A stretch of 64,000 nucleotides of DNA, from NCBI RefSeq assembly GCF_026212465.1, contig NC_080048.1, positions 30,502,757-30,566,756 on the forward strand, written 5' to 3'. The stretch comes from Amaranthus tricolor (lineage: Eukaryota; Streptophyta; Magnoliopsida; Caryophyllales; Amaranthaceae). This document shows positions 1-10,650 of the stretch, piece by piece (position 1 is the stretch's first letter; every line of letters begins with the position of its first letter). A model generated the notes under the pieces. That model made no database searches and was not told the DNA's origin. It was given only the letters and a program-made list of their open reading frames with translations. Both the position numbers and the translations under genes were made by a program.

Positions 1-159
1 TTCTATCTTATCAATAATTTCTGTTGCACCACCACTTCTAATATTAAAAGAAATTTTTATCATGACCCTTATACACATAATTGTAAAGATATTTAACAGC
101 TTTAAGTGTTGAGCAGATTTCCACATTCATGTGACAGTCAAAAGACCAATAAGGGTTGG

Positions 160-2010
160 TGTTAGCTGCATTTTATTCATATTTTATCCCAATCAGTTGG
201 CTTTATTATATTGGGATTTTGCATAACAATGCTTGCTGTATTTGGGATTTTACGCTTGGTGGGTATTTTGGTGTTTTGTGCATTTTAGGTAATATTCAAC
301 AAAACCAATCACAAACCAAGTACATTTGGCGCATACAATACTCACTTAACTTTGAAAGCTCAAGTAATCAAAGTCTTGATGTCCCCAGTCAAGGAAATAA
401 GGCCAAAAGGAGCTAAAATAGACCCTTCTAAGCTCACTCGGCCAAAACTGGGTCAAGCCAAGCTTGCTCGAACATAAAAAAGACTTGTATTAGAGATAGA
501 AGCTGAGCAAGACCATCTTGAAGGCCGCTCGAGCCGGTCGAGTGATGTTGGCTCGAGTCGAACGAAAGTATTTCCGATGGGTCTAGTAGCTTCAGAATGT
601 CGACAGAAGCATTTCCGATGGGTCGAGCGGACAGGTCGAGCAGAGCCTTTTTTTGTTGACTGCTTTATTTTTAAAGATTTTGACCTGTGTACCTGATGGT
701 CGCTCGACAAGTCGAGCAATCTGGGCGGTCAAAAATAATTACGATTTTAAAAGCTGCTGATTAGATGCCCTACCCATTTTCTTATGCCTCTCATACTCTA
801 CTGCTCCACCACCCCTATTTCCCACCTATCTATAGCCTACCTATCTAACACATAGGTTGGTGGAGAAATCATGAAGTCACCACCCATCACTTGTCCTACC
901 TCCTTTAAATAGAGAAGAAGAAAGCTCAAGCAAACATCCATTTTCTTCTACAACTCATGTTCTGAATTTTAAGCTTTCATTAGTTAGTTTTAATCTTCCT
1001 TTATGTATTTTCCTTGAAGCATTCTTGTACTCTTAGTTGCAATTTCTATTCAAACACTTATTAGAAGGCTCAAGCTTTTTATTAGTTCCTTATGGAAGAT
1101 CATTTGATATATTCATGTAATTGAGATTAAGTCAATCTATTGAAGCATTTCATCAAACATTTGGATTGCAATTGGAGCTTATGGAGTTTATCATTGGTAT
1201 TCATTAATTCTTCATTTGGTTGTCTTCCTTGGATTGAATTCCAAGCTAGTAATTCCTATTCTCTACTCTTTATTGTGTTTAATTTTGTTGTTATTTTTCA
1301 TGAATTCAATGTCTTTAGTTATGTTAAATTTCAATATGAGTGAGTAGTTCAATTTAACTTAGGCTAGGTATTATCACCATGTTTGTAGTATAAATTGTTC
1401 TTTACCTTTGGCTTAGTTGTGTTGTTTATGGTTTGAGATGGATTTTGCTATTATTGTACTGTCATTGGATTGAGGGCGAGAGTCGGTTTCTAATGATAGT
1501 GTATGCTTGAAAATTGACTCATCTCCATGAGAATAGGTAGATGTTTTGATTGGAAATGATGAATGTGTGCTCCATGTCTTAAAGTATGCTTAGCTCCATG
1601 AGAATAGCTGGTTGAGTATATTTTAGGAAGCTTTTGTTCCTCAACATTAGTATCCAAGATGCGTTCATCCCCATAACCCATATCTATGACCTAAGGTTGA
1701 AGATTAGTAAACACTACTTTGGTGAGAAAACCTAGCCTTTGCCTCTTCATCATCATATTACCTTTTAATGTGTTTGTATTGCCTTTGATCTTATGTTCTT
1801 GGTTAATTAGCATCTTTACTTTTTTTATACTTTGTTTTAGCTTTAGTCTTTATTTGCTTGTTTTAGTTAATTACACCAACAAACATCTATATATACGATG
1901 TTGAACCAACTAATTGATTTAGAATCCCTTGATATACACCCCACTCTCCGTGGATTCGACCCGTACTTGCCGACGTACTACGCTACGCCATGCACATGCG
2001 GTATTACTAT
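160..2010. repeat. Possible old Gypsy LTR and leader remnant
   Basis: No convincing protein is encoded here. The stretch has a GC-richer block of clustered CTCGA-type motifs (430-720), a promoter-like segment with TTTAAATAGAG near 903, then about 1 kb of T-rich DNA ending in CTCCGTGGATTCGACCCGTA near 1945. That last motif resembles the segment found just before the primer-binding region of Athila/Tat-type Gypsy LTRs. The call is inference from resemblance only. I found no second LTR, target duplication or primer-binding site in the window. Confidence 0.3.
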
Positions 2011-2029
2011 TGAAGGACGTAAAGTCCCA

Positions 2030-2442
2030 CAGTTGGATTATGATAAATTACCCAACGGTTATCAAGGTCAACACCCCGAACACAAACAGTTTCACCGGTG
2101 TTTCTTCTCCTGTACATAGGATACCCATCATCTGAAGGTGTTGTGAATTCTGAAAATCCCCTGGGATAATTGTGCTTGCATTTTCATTTTTTATTATGCA
2201 ACACCATGCAAGGACTTTGTGGATTAAAAGTTCCACATGGACCATGTATCATATGACGTAATACAAGACAATGTACGTATAAATTAGATATAAAAGGAAG
2301 TTCAGCACTTACAAAGTGATCAAATTGTTCATGTTGCTTAATCTTTCAAGTGTGTTGCAAAATGATGAGGAAATGAGCATGCGGTACACCACGCTTTTGA
2401 TATTCAATAACATGAATCATTGCAGCTATTTCCCCGAAATTT
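2030..2442 (-). pseudogene. Helitron Rep (RepHel) fragment
   Basis: Reading the minus strand from about 2440 downward gives a recognisable slice of the Helitron replication initiator. First comes EYQKRGVPHAHFLIIL, containing the HxH metal-binding motif of HUH nucleases (PHAH). After a short degraded stretch come MIHGPCGTFNPQSPCM, then DDGYPMYRRR and DNRWVIYHNP. These occur in this order in the Helitron helicase-like N-terminal domain, which nicks DNA for rolling-circle transposition. At least three in-frame stops occur (TGA after LQHT, TAA after PFYI, TGA after HNKK). Homology stops abruptly at both ends: AT-rich DNA to the right, the Gypsy-like leader to the left. The helicase half is absent. 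This is a dead fragment of about 400 bp. Confidence 0.8.
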
Positions 2443-2473
2443 TTTTTGTTTTTTAAGCATCAACATATATAAA

Positions 2474-2975
2474 TATATGATATTAAGAAAATAAAGCTAG
2501 ATATATTATGCAATAAAAAGGCTCAATTTTGAAAGTTATAGGTATAAATTAACTCTGTAATTTTGAAATTTTTCAACAATATATTATGCAATATATTATA
2601 TTGTCTAATGTACTCAATTTAACTATAAATAAATGTTAGTTAAATATATAATGGAACAGATATTAGTCAAGATTAAATGTCATGTCATTTTTCTTTAGTC
2701 AATGAATGAGTTTCAGTTGGCAAACTCTCTAGTTGTGACACTTGAAATTTTTCAACCTTTTTAGTATTATGTATATGATATTAAGAAAATACAGCCAGAT
2801 ATACTATACAGTTAAAACACTCAATTTTGACAGTTATAGGTATAAATTAACTTTGTAATTTGGAAATTATCAACAATATTATGCACTGTATTATATTATC
2901 TAATTTACTCAATTTAACTATGAATAAATATTAGTCAAAGATACTTTGAAGGAAAAGATAGTAGTCAAGATTTGT
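2474..2975. repeat. Imperfect direct repeat, two copies about 298 bp apart
   Basis: A segment of about 200 bp starting TATATGATATTAAGAAAAT at 2474 recurs at 2772. Matching blocks follow in the same order, for example AGTTATAGGTATAAATTAAC and TCAATTTAACTATRAATAAA. The copies differ by scattered substitutions and small indels, so the duplication is old. No coding potential is visible. The following stretch to 3435 is AT-rich and shows nothing else I can support. Confidence 0.75.
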
Positions 2976-3444
2976 TAACTTTTATATACAACCCTAAGGC
3001 TATAAATACCATTACCCATTTATAAATATTTATAAAATCCCACTAAAATGATCAGAGTTGAGACAAATTTCAAACTTGGGTATTTAGTAAATTGAATCTT
3101 TAAAATTTCTCGAACAAAAATTGAATCTTTAATATTTTAACCTTTCACTCATCCGTCGTAAATAATTCTACATTTGCATTATTTTCTAATAATCTAACCT
3201 TTGTCATAAATTTGCCCATAACATACCATATTATTAATAATAGGTAATAATAGAGGATGTTGCCAGCAAACTAAAACAAAGGTTGAATTATTCATAGCGA
3301 AATAAAAATAAATGTTAAATCACTAGAAAATAATCTAAAAGTGGGATTATAAACAGAGAACGAGTAAAAGATTGAGTTATTAATATCAATTTTTCATTAA
3401 TTTATTTATAATAAGACTACTCAAATTCTGACAATTACTTTCTC

Positions 3445-3531
3445 AAAAGACTTCCTATAATATTGCTAAAAAAAATAATTCCCACTTTTCATTATGTGGG
3501 AAAGTATTTTCCACAATACCGTCCACGTGGA
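3445..3531 (+). repeat. MULE A left terminal inverted repeat
   Basis: It aligns with the reverse complement of 6689-6775. Shared blocks include ATAATATTGC, ATTCCCACTTT and CCGTCCACGT. The adjacent 9 bases TACTTTCTC are the target duplication. Confidence 0.85.
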
Positions 3532-3547
3532 ATTTTTTTTATAATTT

Positions 3548-3683
3548 TTCAGACAAAACCGCCACTTGAGATGGCGGTTTGCCTTAAGCACTAAACCGCC
3601 ACATGAAGTGGCGGTTTGGTCAAGGCAAACCGCCATCTCAAGTGGCGGTTTGGTCCTGGTAAACCGCCACTTCATGTGGCCAT
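3548..3683. repeat. Subterminal palindrome cluster of MULE A (left)
   Basis: Units pair AAACCGCCAC with GTGGCGGTTT around a 4-6 base centre such as TTGAGA or ATGAA. Successive units are separated by roughly 10-20 bases, so each can fold into a hairpin and neighbours can also pair with each other. A diverged cluster lies inside the right end (6524-6660). Subterminal repeats of this kind are usually taken to be transposase-binding sites; that role is inference here. Confidence 0.85.
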
Positions 3684-3901
3684 TTGCTTATGGCCTGCAA
3701 CTTTTTTTTTTCTTTCATTTCCCCTAAATAGTGAACGCAATCTACATTAAACTAGTTCAATACCATCTATTCCATAATAATCAATTACAAACCAGCTTGA
3801 TTTGAAAAAAATAATTATGAAAATAATGCGAAGATATATTACAATCATGGAAAGTCATACAAGAAGTCCAAATCATATAATAATATACAAAGTTTGTTAA
3901 A

Positions 3902-5428
3902 CTACAACTCCCTGACCCTTTTGTTTTGCGCACCGGTGGATGATGATGGTATGAACTCGTCAACCTCTGGAATGACATTAAGAGCAGGAGCTCGTCGTTG
4001 ACTAGCACGTTGATATGTGATGATCCTTTGCGGAGGCGATGGATGTGGAGGAGGAGTGGTGATGGAAGCTAGAGGAACGAATGGCGACATAGTACCGGAT
4101 GTCGATGGCGATCTGGAAGACCGACCTCGAGTAGATGAGCGCTGGCAACCTCTTGTGGACAGAGAACTGGATCCTCCGTAAGAGCGACCTCGGTGGGCTG
4201 AACTCCGTGGAGAAGGAGTGTGGAATGTGTCATCTACCTCGCCAATGACGGGTGGAGTCAGTATAAGGTACTCATAACCCGCCTGAGTCAATGCATCGGT
4301 CAACGACGCATTAATGGAACCTAGGGTCTGAGAACATAGCCGATACCCCACATCAACTAGCGATGTAGCGGCCCCTTGAATCGTGTCATTGCATTGTATG
4401 AGCACCGATCGGATGCGCTCAGCCTGTTTGTTATCATTATATTGTTAAAAGAGTCACATAAAACTATTACTATATGTTATGAGTGTTGAAAGAAGACGTA
4501 CCAGTAACGTAGATGTCGGATGGTAATGTGATCCTGGCTGCGCAAATGTGGTGTTCGTTAGGCGTAATATGGAGATACGCTTGTACCAACTCATGTACAT
4601 AGCAGAGCTATGACCTGTGAAGTTATCTCCTCGAACCAATCTAGATGCTCGGTCATTCCACGCATCTACATGCGATCTATGTCGTACGAGGTAGTTCTTT
4701 TCCCCAGTCCTCCGATTGATCGCGTGTAGTTGAGGTTGGGTGTCACAGGCTTGCGGAATAACCTGCTCCAAACCGAATTGACACATGACACGATCCGGGA
4801 GATGTAGCTCGACGATGTCAAAGCAAATAAGTGGACAACGTGATCTCCAAATCTCGTGGCCCGATGTACATATGTGCAGCAGAGCGTCCATCTTAGCCGC
4901 TGTGTAAGGCTGCCATGTCATCTATAATAGAAATCAATATGCTCAGTAATATATACAATTTATTCATAACTAATACAAATAGTAAATGTTAATAACCTGC
5001 TCATCTAGTTGTCGATCAACTGCGTCTCTGTAGTAGACGAGAGTATGAGGGGAGTGGGATCTCAAAAGATATACGGGAAGCTAGCTGCAAACAAATAAAC
5101 ATTGTTTAACATTTTCATGTATCATAAAATAGTGTAATTATGAATTTGAATAGTGAATTGAGTGTTGCTACCTTATTGCTAAAGGATCCATCCCACGACG
5201 ATGCTGTGAACCTAACACCGGTTCAAAATCATCCGCGTCATCTTCCTGATCATGTTGCCCTTCGGGTCGAATCGTCCAAATTATGGGCCTCCCTATATGA
5301 ATATGCTCGCATGAACATATCTGTAACAACATCAAGTAGCCACCAATGTCCTTGGCACCCTTACGAGATGCTCGACATAAGTTACGATACAGATACGCTA
5401 GGGTAGCACTTCCCCAACAAAATCATAT
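3902..5428 (-). pseudogene. Plant mobile domain (aminotransferase-like / MAIN-like) gene, four exon blocks
   Basis: This is the C-terminal half of a plant mobile domain (PMD) protein. The blocks in order are: (A) about 5428-5170, WGSATLAYLYRNLCRASRKG with GGYLMLLQI and HIGRP; (B) 5083-4997, including VYYRDAVDRQLDEQ; (C) 4921-4502, starting MTWQPYTAAKM and containing PLICFDIVELHLPDRVMCQF; (D) 4423-3902, a low-complexity Ser/Arg/Pro-rich tail. Introns B/C and C/D have GT..AG borders and keep phase 0. The A/B junction does not join in frame with canonical sites, and block A has a stop upstream. The N-terminal half of PMD is missing. PMD proteins occur both as host genes (MAIN family) and inside transposons; its place between the MULE repeats points to the latter. 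Probably not functional. Confidence 0.8.
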
Positions 5429-5453
5429 AAATATTATCAAACTCAACATGATA

Positions 5454-5912
5454 TTACATTAGCGTAAGCTTATCCAAGTGCTCATTAGCGTAATTTGGGT
5501 TACTTAACATTTTTGTGAGTGTATCATGGCGTACACTAGGACCTGATTCTAGAAGCTCCATGCTAGTCATGACTTCCCTCGCATTATCCAAATTTGCAAC
5601 CAATTCAACATAAACCTTCATTGCCATTCCAGGGGCTTGTGATACCGCATAAGCAAGAGCACTTATGCTTTCATCATTCTTAATCGGGACTAACACATTT
5701 TTCCCAGTCACCAGATATTTCATCTCCATTTTTAACATAAAAGAGTTGCGATCACAACCAATTACATCACAGATTTTGCTATGAAACACCTTAAAATTAG
5801 TATTCTAACGATGGATAAACATCACTGTATTTAATCCTCCATTATAACCAACATCAGATCCAGTATAACTTACTTCCCCACCCCAATACACTATAACGGG
5901 AAAATGATCCAT
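5454..5912 (-). pseudogene. MuDR-type transposase N-terminal (PB1-like) domain, broken
   Basis: From an ATG at 5912 the minus strand reads MDHFPVIVYWGGEVSYTG, then DVGYNGG, an in-frame TAG after MFIHR, then KVFHSKICDVIGCDRNS and a tail ending MLSNPNYANEHLDKLTLM. The pattern (short beta-rich start, GG.V...G.DV.Y.GG, then a region ending in VYVELV) is that of the N-terminal domain of plant MuDR transposases. It lies directly upstream of the mobile-domain blocks on the same strand. The DNA-binding, DDE and SWIM regions that should follow were not seen. The TAG could be real damage or lie in an unrecognised intron. Confidence 0.65.
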
Positions 5913-6523
5913 ATTCTGCAAACACAAACATGTTTTTCATGTGATTTCACATACACTTAATTGTTGATTGTGAGTAAGGGAAGTGTAAATTTGAATACAA
6001 GAATTTGTGATATTAAGGTATTAAAACACTTATTACAAGGTACATTTCAAATATAAAGCTAAAAATACAATGAATATATACTAAAACCATTAAACTAACC
6101 CTACAAAGTAATAAACTTTAATTCAAGCATTTCATCAAACACTTTATATGCATACAAACCAAATCAAAAAATTCAACTACAAATGTGTAAAATGTAAGCT
6201 TAAATCATGAAATCAAGAGAATGTAACAAACAATCAATGTATTTATAACTTCCAATGACAACAATAATGAACAAAAAAACAATTTGCAAATTGAAAAAAA
6301 ATTAGGGTTATATTTATACCTTAAATGAGGATGAAAATGAACAAGTAGACAAGGAGAAGATGGGAATGTAGTTGATTAGTTTAGTTGAATGAGAGTAATT
6401 GTAAATATGAAGAAAATGAGAGTGAAGAATTTTTTTTTTTTTTTAGAGAGCACCGGCAGCAATCAAAAATGAGAAGAAGTGAACAACATACGAAGGTGCT
6501 GTTGTTTTGTACTGCTACAAAAC

Positions 6524-6660
6524 CACCACTTGATGTGGCGGTTTGCTTGGTATTATTATTATTTTTTAAAAAAAAAACTTAAAATTCACAAAACCGTCAT
6601 TTCATCTAGCAGTTTACTTCAGATTCCTAAACAAAACCGCCATTTCATGTAGCGGTTATA
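6524..6660. repeat. Subterminal palindrome cluster of MULE A (right)
   Basis: Diverged counterpart of 3548-3683: AAACCACCACTTGATGTGGC GGTTT near 6520, then two weaker units (AAACCGTCATTTCATCTAG and AAACCGCCATTTCATGTAG). It lies about 30-160 bases inside the right inverted repeat. Confidence 0.75.
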
Positions 6661-6688
6661 TTAAAAAAAAAAAATTCTCACACCTATC

Positions 6689-6775
6689 CTACGTGGACGG
6701 TAATGTGGGAAATAGTTTCCAATTTCAAGCAAAGTGGGAATGTTTTTTTATTTGCAATATTATGGGAAAACTTTC
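6689..6775 (-). repeat. MULE A right terminal inverted repeat
   Basis: Reverse complement of the left terminus with scattered mismatches. It is followed immediately by the second TACTTTCTC copy at 6776-6784. Confidence 0.85.
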
Positions 6776-6784
6776 TACTTTCTC

Positions 6785-7623
6785 CAATTGTGAATAATTG
6801 CTACACTTTTGTCAAACGACAATCTTTAATTATTACACTAATATGTTTTAGATCTCACTATTTTCTATTATTTGATAAGAATTTTTGTCACTCTATTTTA
6901 AAATTATTTTGTGAACACTTTAGTCTGAAACTTTAAATATATCTTAACACTAAGAGAAACTTTTATTTTTTAGAATGTGGTTCTATACTAAATGTGACAA
7001 TTACTTCCAACCAAATAAAGAATATTACTCCTACTTTTTTAGTAGTTTCCAAAATAAATAAATAAAAGATATGTGATCAAAGATTTTTATTTAAAAAATT
7101 TCTGAATGTGTCACTTTGTAACTTAACAATTTCTTATCAATAATCATTATTTAGAAATGTTGAAAATATATGCTTTTTCAAGGTCATCACAAAGTTGTTA
7201 TGGCTACTAGTCTATTACCATCAACACACATTAGCGATTATAATAAGTATAACATTTGTATATTAGAGTTGTGTTTAACACGTATTTGAGGAATGGTGTG
7301 ACACAAATTTGTTGTTGCATTAACAAAGTTATTTTCCAACTATTTCAAGTGTAAATAGACGGGACTTTCCTAAGGTTAACACACCACCAATAGCAATGTA
7401 CACTCACTATTACAGATGTGGAGCAAATACCACTCCTGCACAAGTGAATAGATTATGAAGAGAAGATAAAACTCATAAGTATATATCTCCAAATGAATGA
7501 GAAACACCTACTTAAAGGCCAATCCCAACAACTATATTTTCACCTTCAAAAACCAAAGTCAAAGAGGTTAAAAGCACTTTAATGTGATTAAAATAACTCA
7601 ATTAATGAGAATGAATATCAACA
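6785..7623. other. AT-rich intergenic spacer
   Basis: No open frame with recognisable content, no repeat border and no RNA gene was seen between MULE A and the Copia element. Confidence 0.6.
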
Positions 7624-7647
7624 GATTATATTAAGTAAATATATCAA

Positions 7648-7799
7648 CGGATATTTCATGATATACCACTGAGTTTCTTCGAAATTCACCATATACCACA
7701 CGAAATTTTCTAATTCACCATATACCATTGAGTTTACGTTCGTTAGCACAGAATACCATTAATGACAACTGCCGTTAGTGTGCCGTTTGTGGTAAATTA
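7648..7799 (+). repeat. MULE B left terminal inverted repeat
   Basis: Begins CGGATATTTCATGATATACC and matches the reverse complement of 10269-10419 with only a few substitutions. Inside it the short motif TTCACCATATACCA recurs, so the repeat has its own internal repetition. Confidence 0.93.
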
Positions 7800-7978
7800 A
7801 TAATTCACCATATACCATTTACTTTTTTTATTTTCATCAAATACCATATTTTTTTTAAATATACCCGTTGGAATTATGATAAATAAAAGAAGTGTCATAC
7901 AAACCAAGTAGTTAACATGTTGTTCAAATACAACTTGACAATAAACAATGTTCACCAAAAAAATGACACTAAACAATG

Positions 7979-9780
7979 CTAAGTAGCAGCCTTTCTCTTC
8001 CCCCTAGTGTTGCCTTGCTGTGAAGAGGAAGCTGCATGTGTTGTCTTCTTTGATGATGCCTTTTTTGCCTTGCATGTCACTGCATTGTGGCCTAGTTCTT
8101 TGCATAGGCTGCATTTGTTATTCTTATGCCTCTTTCCTTTTTTTGCCTCATGAGCAGCTCTTGTCCTTTGCTTAGGTGGTCTGCCAGCATTTCTTTTCCC
8201 TTGGGGTGGTGCAATTTCTGGCACATCTAGCGAAGGCCAGTGAGTTGGATCAGCCATGGGGTGGATGTGGTCTCCATAAGTGAGTTTGTAAGCAGCCCCC
8301 TTGTAGAAAGGTGAGACAAAGTCCCTAGGTTTGCCTCTAAGTGTTGTATCAAATGTCTGCAAAGCCATGCTGAAGAGACCATAGGATTCTCTTCCAGCCT
8401 CCCACAAGTTGTGTGCTCTCCTTCTAGCTTCTTTATGGCCCAACTGACTTTGTCCCTTAAAACTGAAGCATGAATCCTCCAAGTGCAATTCCTCATCAAA
8501 CACCTTGCTATGTACCTCTTACTGTCAACATGGTCAACTGAAACAGAGAAGCCCTCTTGTATACAGTAATCTCTGAATACATCTAGAAACTGGGCTTTGG
8601 TTTCAAATATCAACCACTCCTCAAGAACAATGGATCCAAATGGTAATGGAGACCAGATTTTACCATTTTTGTACATTTTTTCTAACACATGAGACCCATC
8701 TAAGTAATCCTCAAAGGTCTTCTCATGTATATTATCACGATCATCTTCTTCTCTCACAATGTACTCATCCTCACTGTCCAACTCCATATCAGAATCAACC
8801 TCAAAATCAGAAGCTTCATAATCACCATCTTCACTATCATCAGAAGGCTAGGCATCAGACTCAACATCAATTTCTTCAACCTCTCTTTGGGTTTTCTTGC
8901 CCCTAGTGTTGATATGTCTCCCTGATGCAGTTTTCTTGCCAACATCAAGGCCAAACTTAACAGCAGTGCTTCTAGGCACCCTCCACTCTTTGGGTTTAAG
9001 CCTGGTTTGTTCTTTGGGCTGGGTTGCTTGGCTAGGCTGCTGTTGGGTTGACTGTGCAGGGGGTATTTTCTTCTTCTTTGGAGTAAGCTTTTTTCTTCTT
9101 GGAGGGTTACTTGGTTGAGATGGTTGACGTTGTGAGGATTGAGGTTGTGAGGGTTGAGGCTGTGGGGATTGACGTTGTGAGGGTTGAGGTTGTGAGGGTT
9201 GAGGCTGTGGGGATTGAGGTTGTGAGGGTTGAGGTTGTGAGGATTGAGGTTGTGAATCTCCTGGGAAAACCTCATCTGCTGCTAGGGTAACAAACACTCT
9301 TACATATTCAATCCCATCATCATCAACATTCAAAACAAGGACCTCTACAGCCACAGTATATGCCTGCTGGGTCAAAAGCTGCTCCTCAGCTTCTGCTTCC
9401 TCTGCCATCCTTCTGTTCTCTTCCTCCATTAGCCTAATATATTCAGCCCTGTTCTTCAAAGTTTTTGCCCAACTAGCTTCTGCAGACTGAAACACAAGGG
9501 ATGGTGTTTCTGTCTCTTCTATAAACACTTCAATTTCACTATTCCCTTCATTCCACTCCCACATTTTTAACATTGCCCCATCATCAACTAACTCTAACTT
9601 ACGATTTGTTCTAGGTTTAGTGACAAACAGGGTGAAGTATTTAGGGAGATATACATTCTGTTTCACTGAATCCTCAAACATATACTCAATTAACTCCATC
9701 AAATTGGTCTTATCAGTGTCATCCACCCTCACATCAAAAGTACCCCTTGGAGCACGAACTAACAACCACAATGAACTCAT
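7979..9780 (-). pseudogene. MuDR-type transposase, DDE core deleted
   Basis: From ATG at 9780 the protein starts MSSLWLLVRAPRGTFDVRVD, a MULE N-terminal domain. A Gln/Pro/Ser tract follows, then an acidic linker with one in-frame TAG (8848-8850). The same frame continues into the MuDR DNA-binding region (WLIFETKAQFLDVFRDYCIQ ... RCLMRNCTWRIHAS ... HTTC). Near 8330-8400 the frame shifts and the C-terminal end appears: FYKGAAYKLTYGDHIHPMAD, GRPPKQRTR and a zinc knuckle CSLCKELGHNAVTC. The whole DDE/RNase-H-like catalytic core expected between these parts is gone. A full-length MULE transposase is usually 600-900 residues, so about half is missing. Confidence 0.88.
9112..9254. repeat. Minisatellite inside the MULE B gene
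   Basis: About ten tandem 15-base units of the type GGTTGTGAGGGTTGA, which on the minus strand code for repeated SQPQP. They form the low-complexity hinge between the N-terminal and DNA-binding regions. Confidence 0.85.
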
Positions 9781-10268
9781 CCTAACAACAACATTTACCA
9801 ACAAAACATTACATCACAATCCAAATTATAAATTGCATAAAAAACAAAAACACATCACTTTAGCATAATTCAAATTCGCATGCAACTTATCACACTTAAC
9901 CCTAACCCTAACTCAGTTTTGCAAAAAAAATACAAAATCAGAACTCGAAATGCAAATAGATAAGGATAGGTACCTTGCGTATGCTTAATCCACCGAATTA
10001 GCGAACTTTGTGCGAAATTTAGTCACGACCACCTGTGTTTGGGTTCTAAATCACTTCACAAACTTGCAATTCACTTTACACAAATCGATTTTAAGGATTT
10101 TAAGGGTTTTTGATGGATTTTAAGGGTTTTAGATCAATGTAGACGAATACAAAGTTTCTTGAATGGAGAAGAAGAAAGATGGAGGATCAGTTTTTTGAAC
10201 AAATACGCTGTGTTTAGGGAAGTCAAGCCTAACAATGGCGCCAGGTGAATGCGTAAGGGCATACTGGT

Positions 10269-10419
10269 AATTTAACACAAACGGCACACTGACGGCAGTT
10301 GTCATTAATGGTATCCTGTGCTAACGGACGTAAACTCAATGGTATATGGTGAATTAGAAAATTTCGTGTGGTATATGGTGAATTTTGAAGAAACTCAGTG
10401 GTATATCATGAAATATCCG
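10269..10419 (-). repeat. MULE B right terminal inverted repeat
   Basis: Ends TATATCATGAAATATCCG and mirrors 7648-7799. The second ATATATCAA target copy follows at 10420. Confidence 0.93.
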
Positions 10420-10639
10420 ATATATCAAACATATCTTGTGTATTATTCTCACTATCATATATTTCTAAAAGTTAGGATTTTATTCTGATTGTTATGTTAT
10501 ATTATAAGCTAAGTGTAGCAAGTCAAATATTGTAAATTATATATTAGCTTTATCTTAGCCTTAAATCATGGCTATTGTACACTATATATTGTACTACCCA
10601 AAGCAATGACAATTATCAATTCAATCTTAAACCTTTATA

Positions 10640-10650
10640 TGGTATCAGTA
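10640..10650 (+). other. Copia primer-binding site
   Basis: TGGTATCAG directly after the 5' LTR is complementary to the 3' end of initiator methionine tRNA, the usual primer of Copia reverse transcription. The match breaks down after nine bases. Confidence 0.85.

Larger units (their letters stand above)
3445..6775 (-). mobile_element. MULE A: Mutator-like element carrying a plant-mobile-domain gene
   Basis: A 3331-bp element flanked by a perfect 9-bp direct repeat, TACTTTCTC, at 3436-3444 and 6776-6784. That is the target-duplication length of Mutator-like elements. The termini are imperfect inverted repeats of about 87 bp (TTCCYATAATATTGC outside, CCGTCCACGTRG inside). Internally it holds a MuDR-type N-terminal domain and a four-part plant-mobile-domain gene, both on the minus strand. 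No MULE DDE catalytic core or SWIM zinc finger was seen. It therefore looks non-autonomous, with loss of transposase or acquisition of the mobile-domain gene. Palindrome clusters lie just inside both ends. Confidence 0.87.
7648..10419 (-). mobile_element. MULE B: Mutator-like element inserted in the Copia LTR
   Basis: A 2772-bp element flanked by a perfect 9-bp direct repeat ATATATCAA (7639-7647 and 10420-10428). In the Copia LTR this 9-mer occurs once, as the uninterrupted 3' LTR shows. It has about 150-bp inverted repeats and carries a MuDR transposase gene on the minus strand whose catalytic core is missing. It is therefore an internal-deletion derivative. The inverted repeats are nearly identical to each other, so the insertion looks fairly recent. 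Confidence 0.95.
7629..10639 (+). repeat. Copia 5' LTR, split by MULE B
   Basis: The LTR begins TATTAAGTAAATATATCAA (7629-7647). It is interrupted by MULE B, resumes after the duplicated ATATATCAA at 10429 and ends at 10639, just before the primer-binding site. Its sequence matches the 3' LTR (17690-17931) nearly base for base. One visible length difference is an 11-bp ATATATTAGCT duplication present only in the 3' copy. Confidence 0.92.

Noticed and set aside
453..719. Arg/Ser-rich minus-strand frame
   Set aside because: Translation of clustered CTCGA motifs with no domain similarity; judged part of the LTR-like remnant.
2048..2245. A 65-residue minus-strand frame
   Set aside because: Out of frame with the Helitron Rep homology that occupies the same bases.
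8640..9290. Plus-strand frames rich in Val/Glu or His opposite the MULE B gene
   Set aside because: Antisense shadows of the SQPQP minisatellite and acidic linker.
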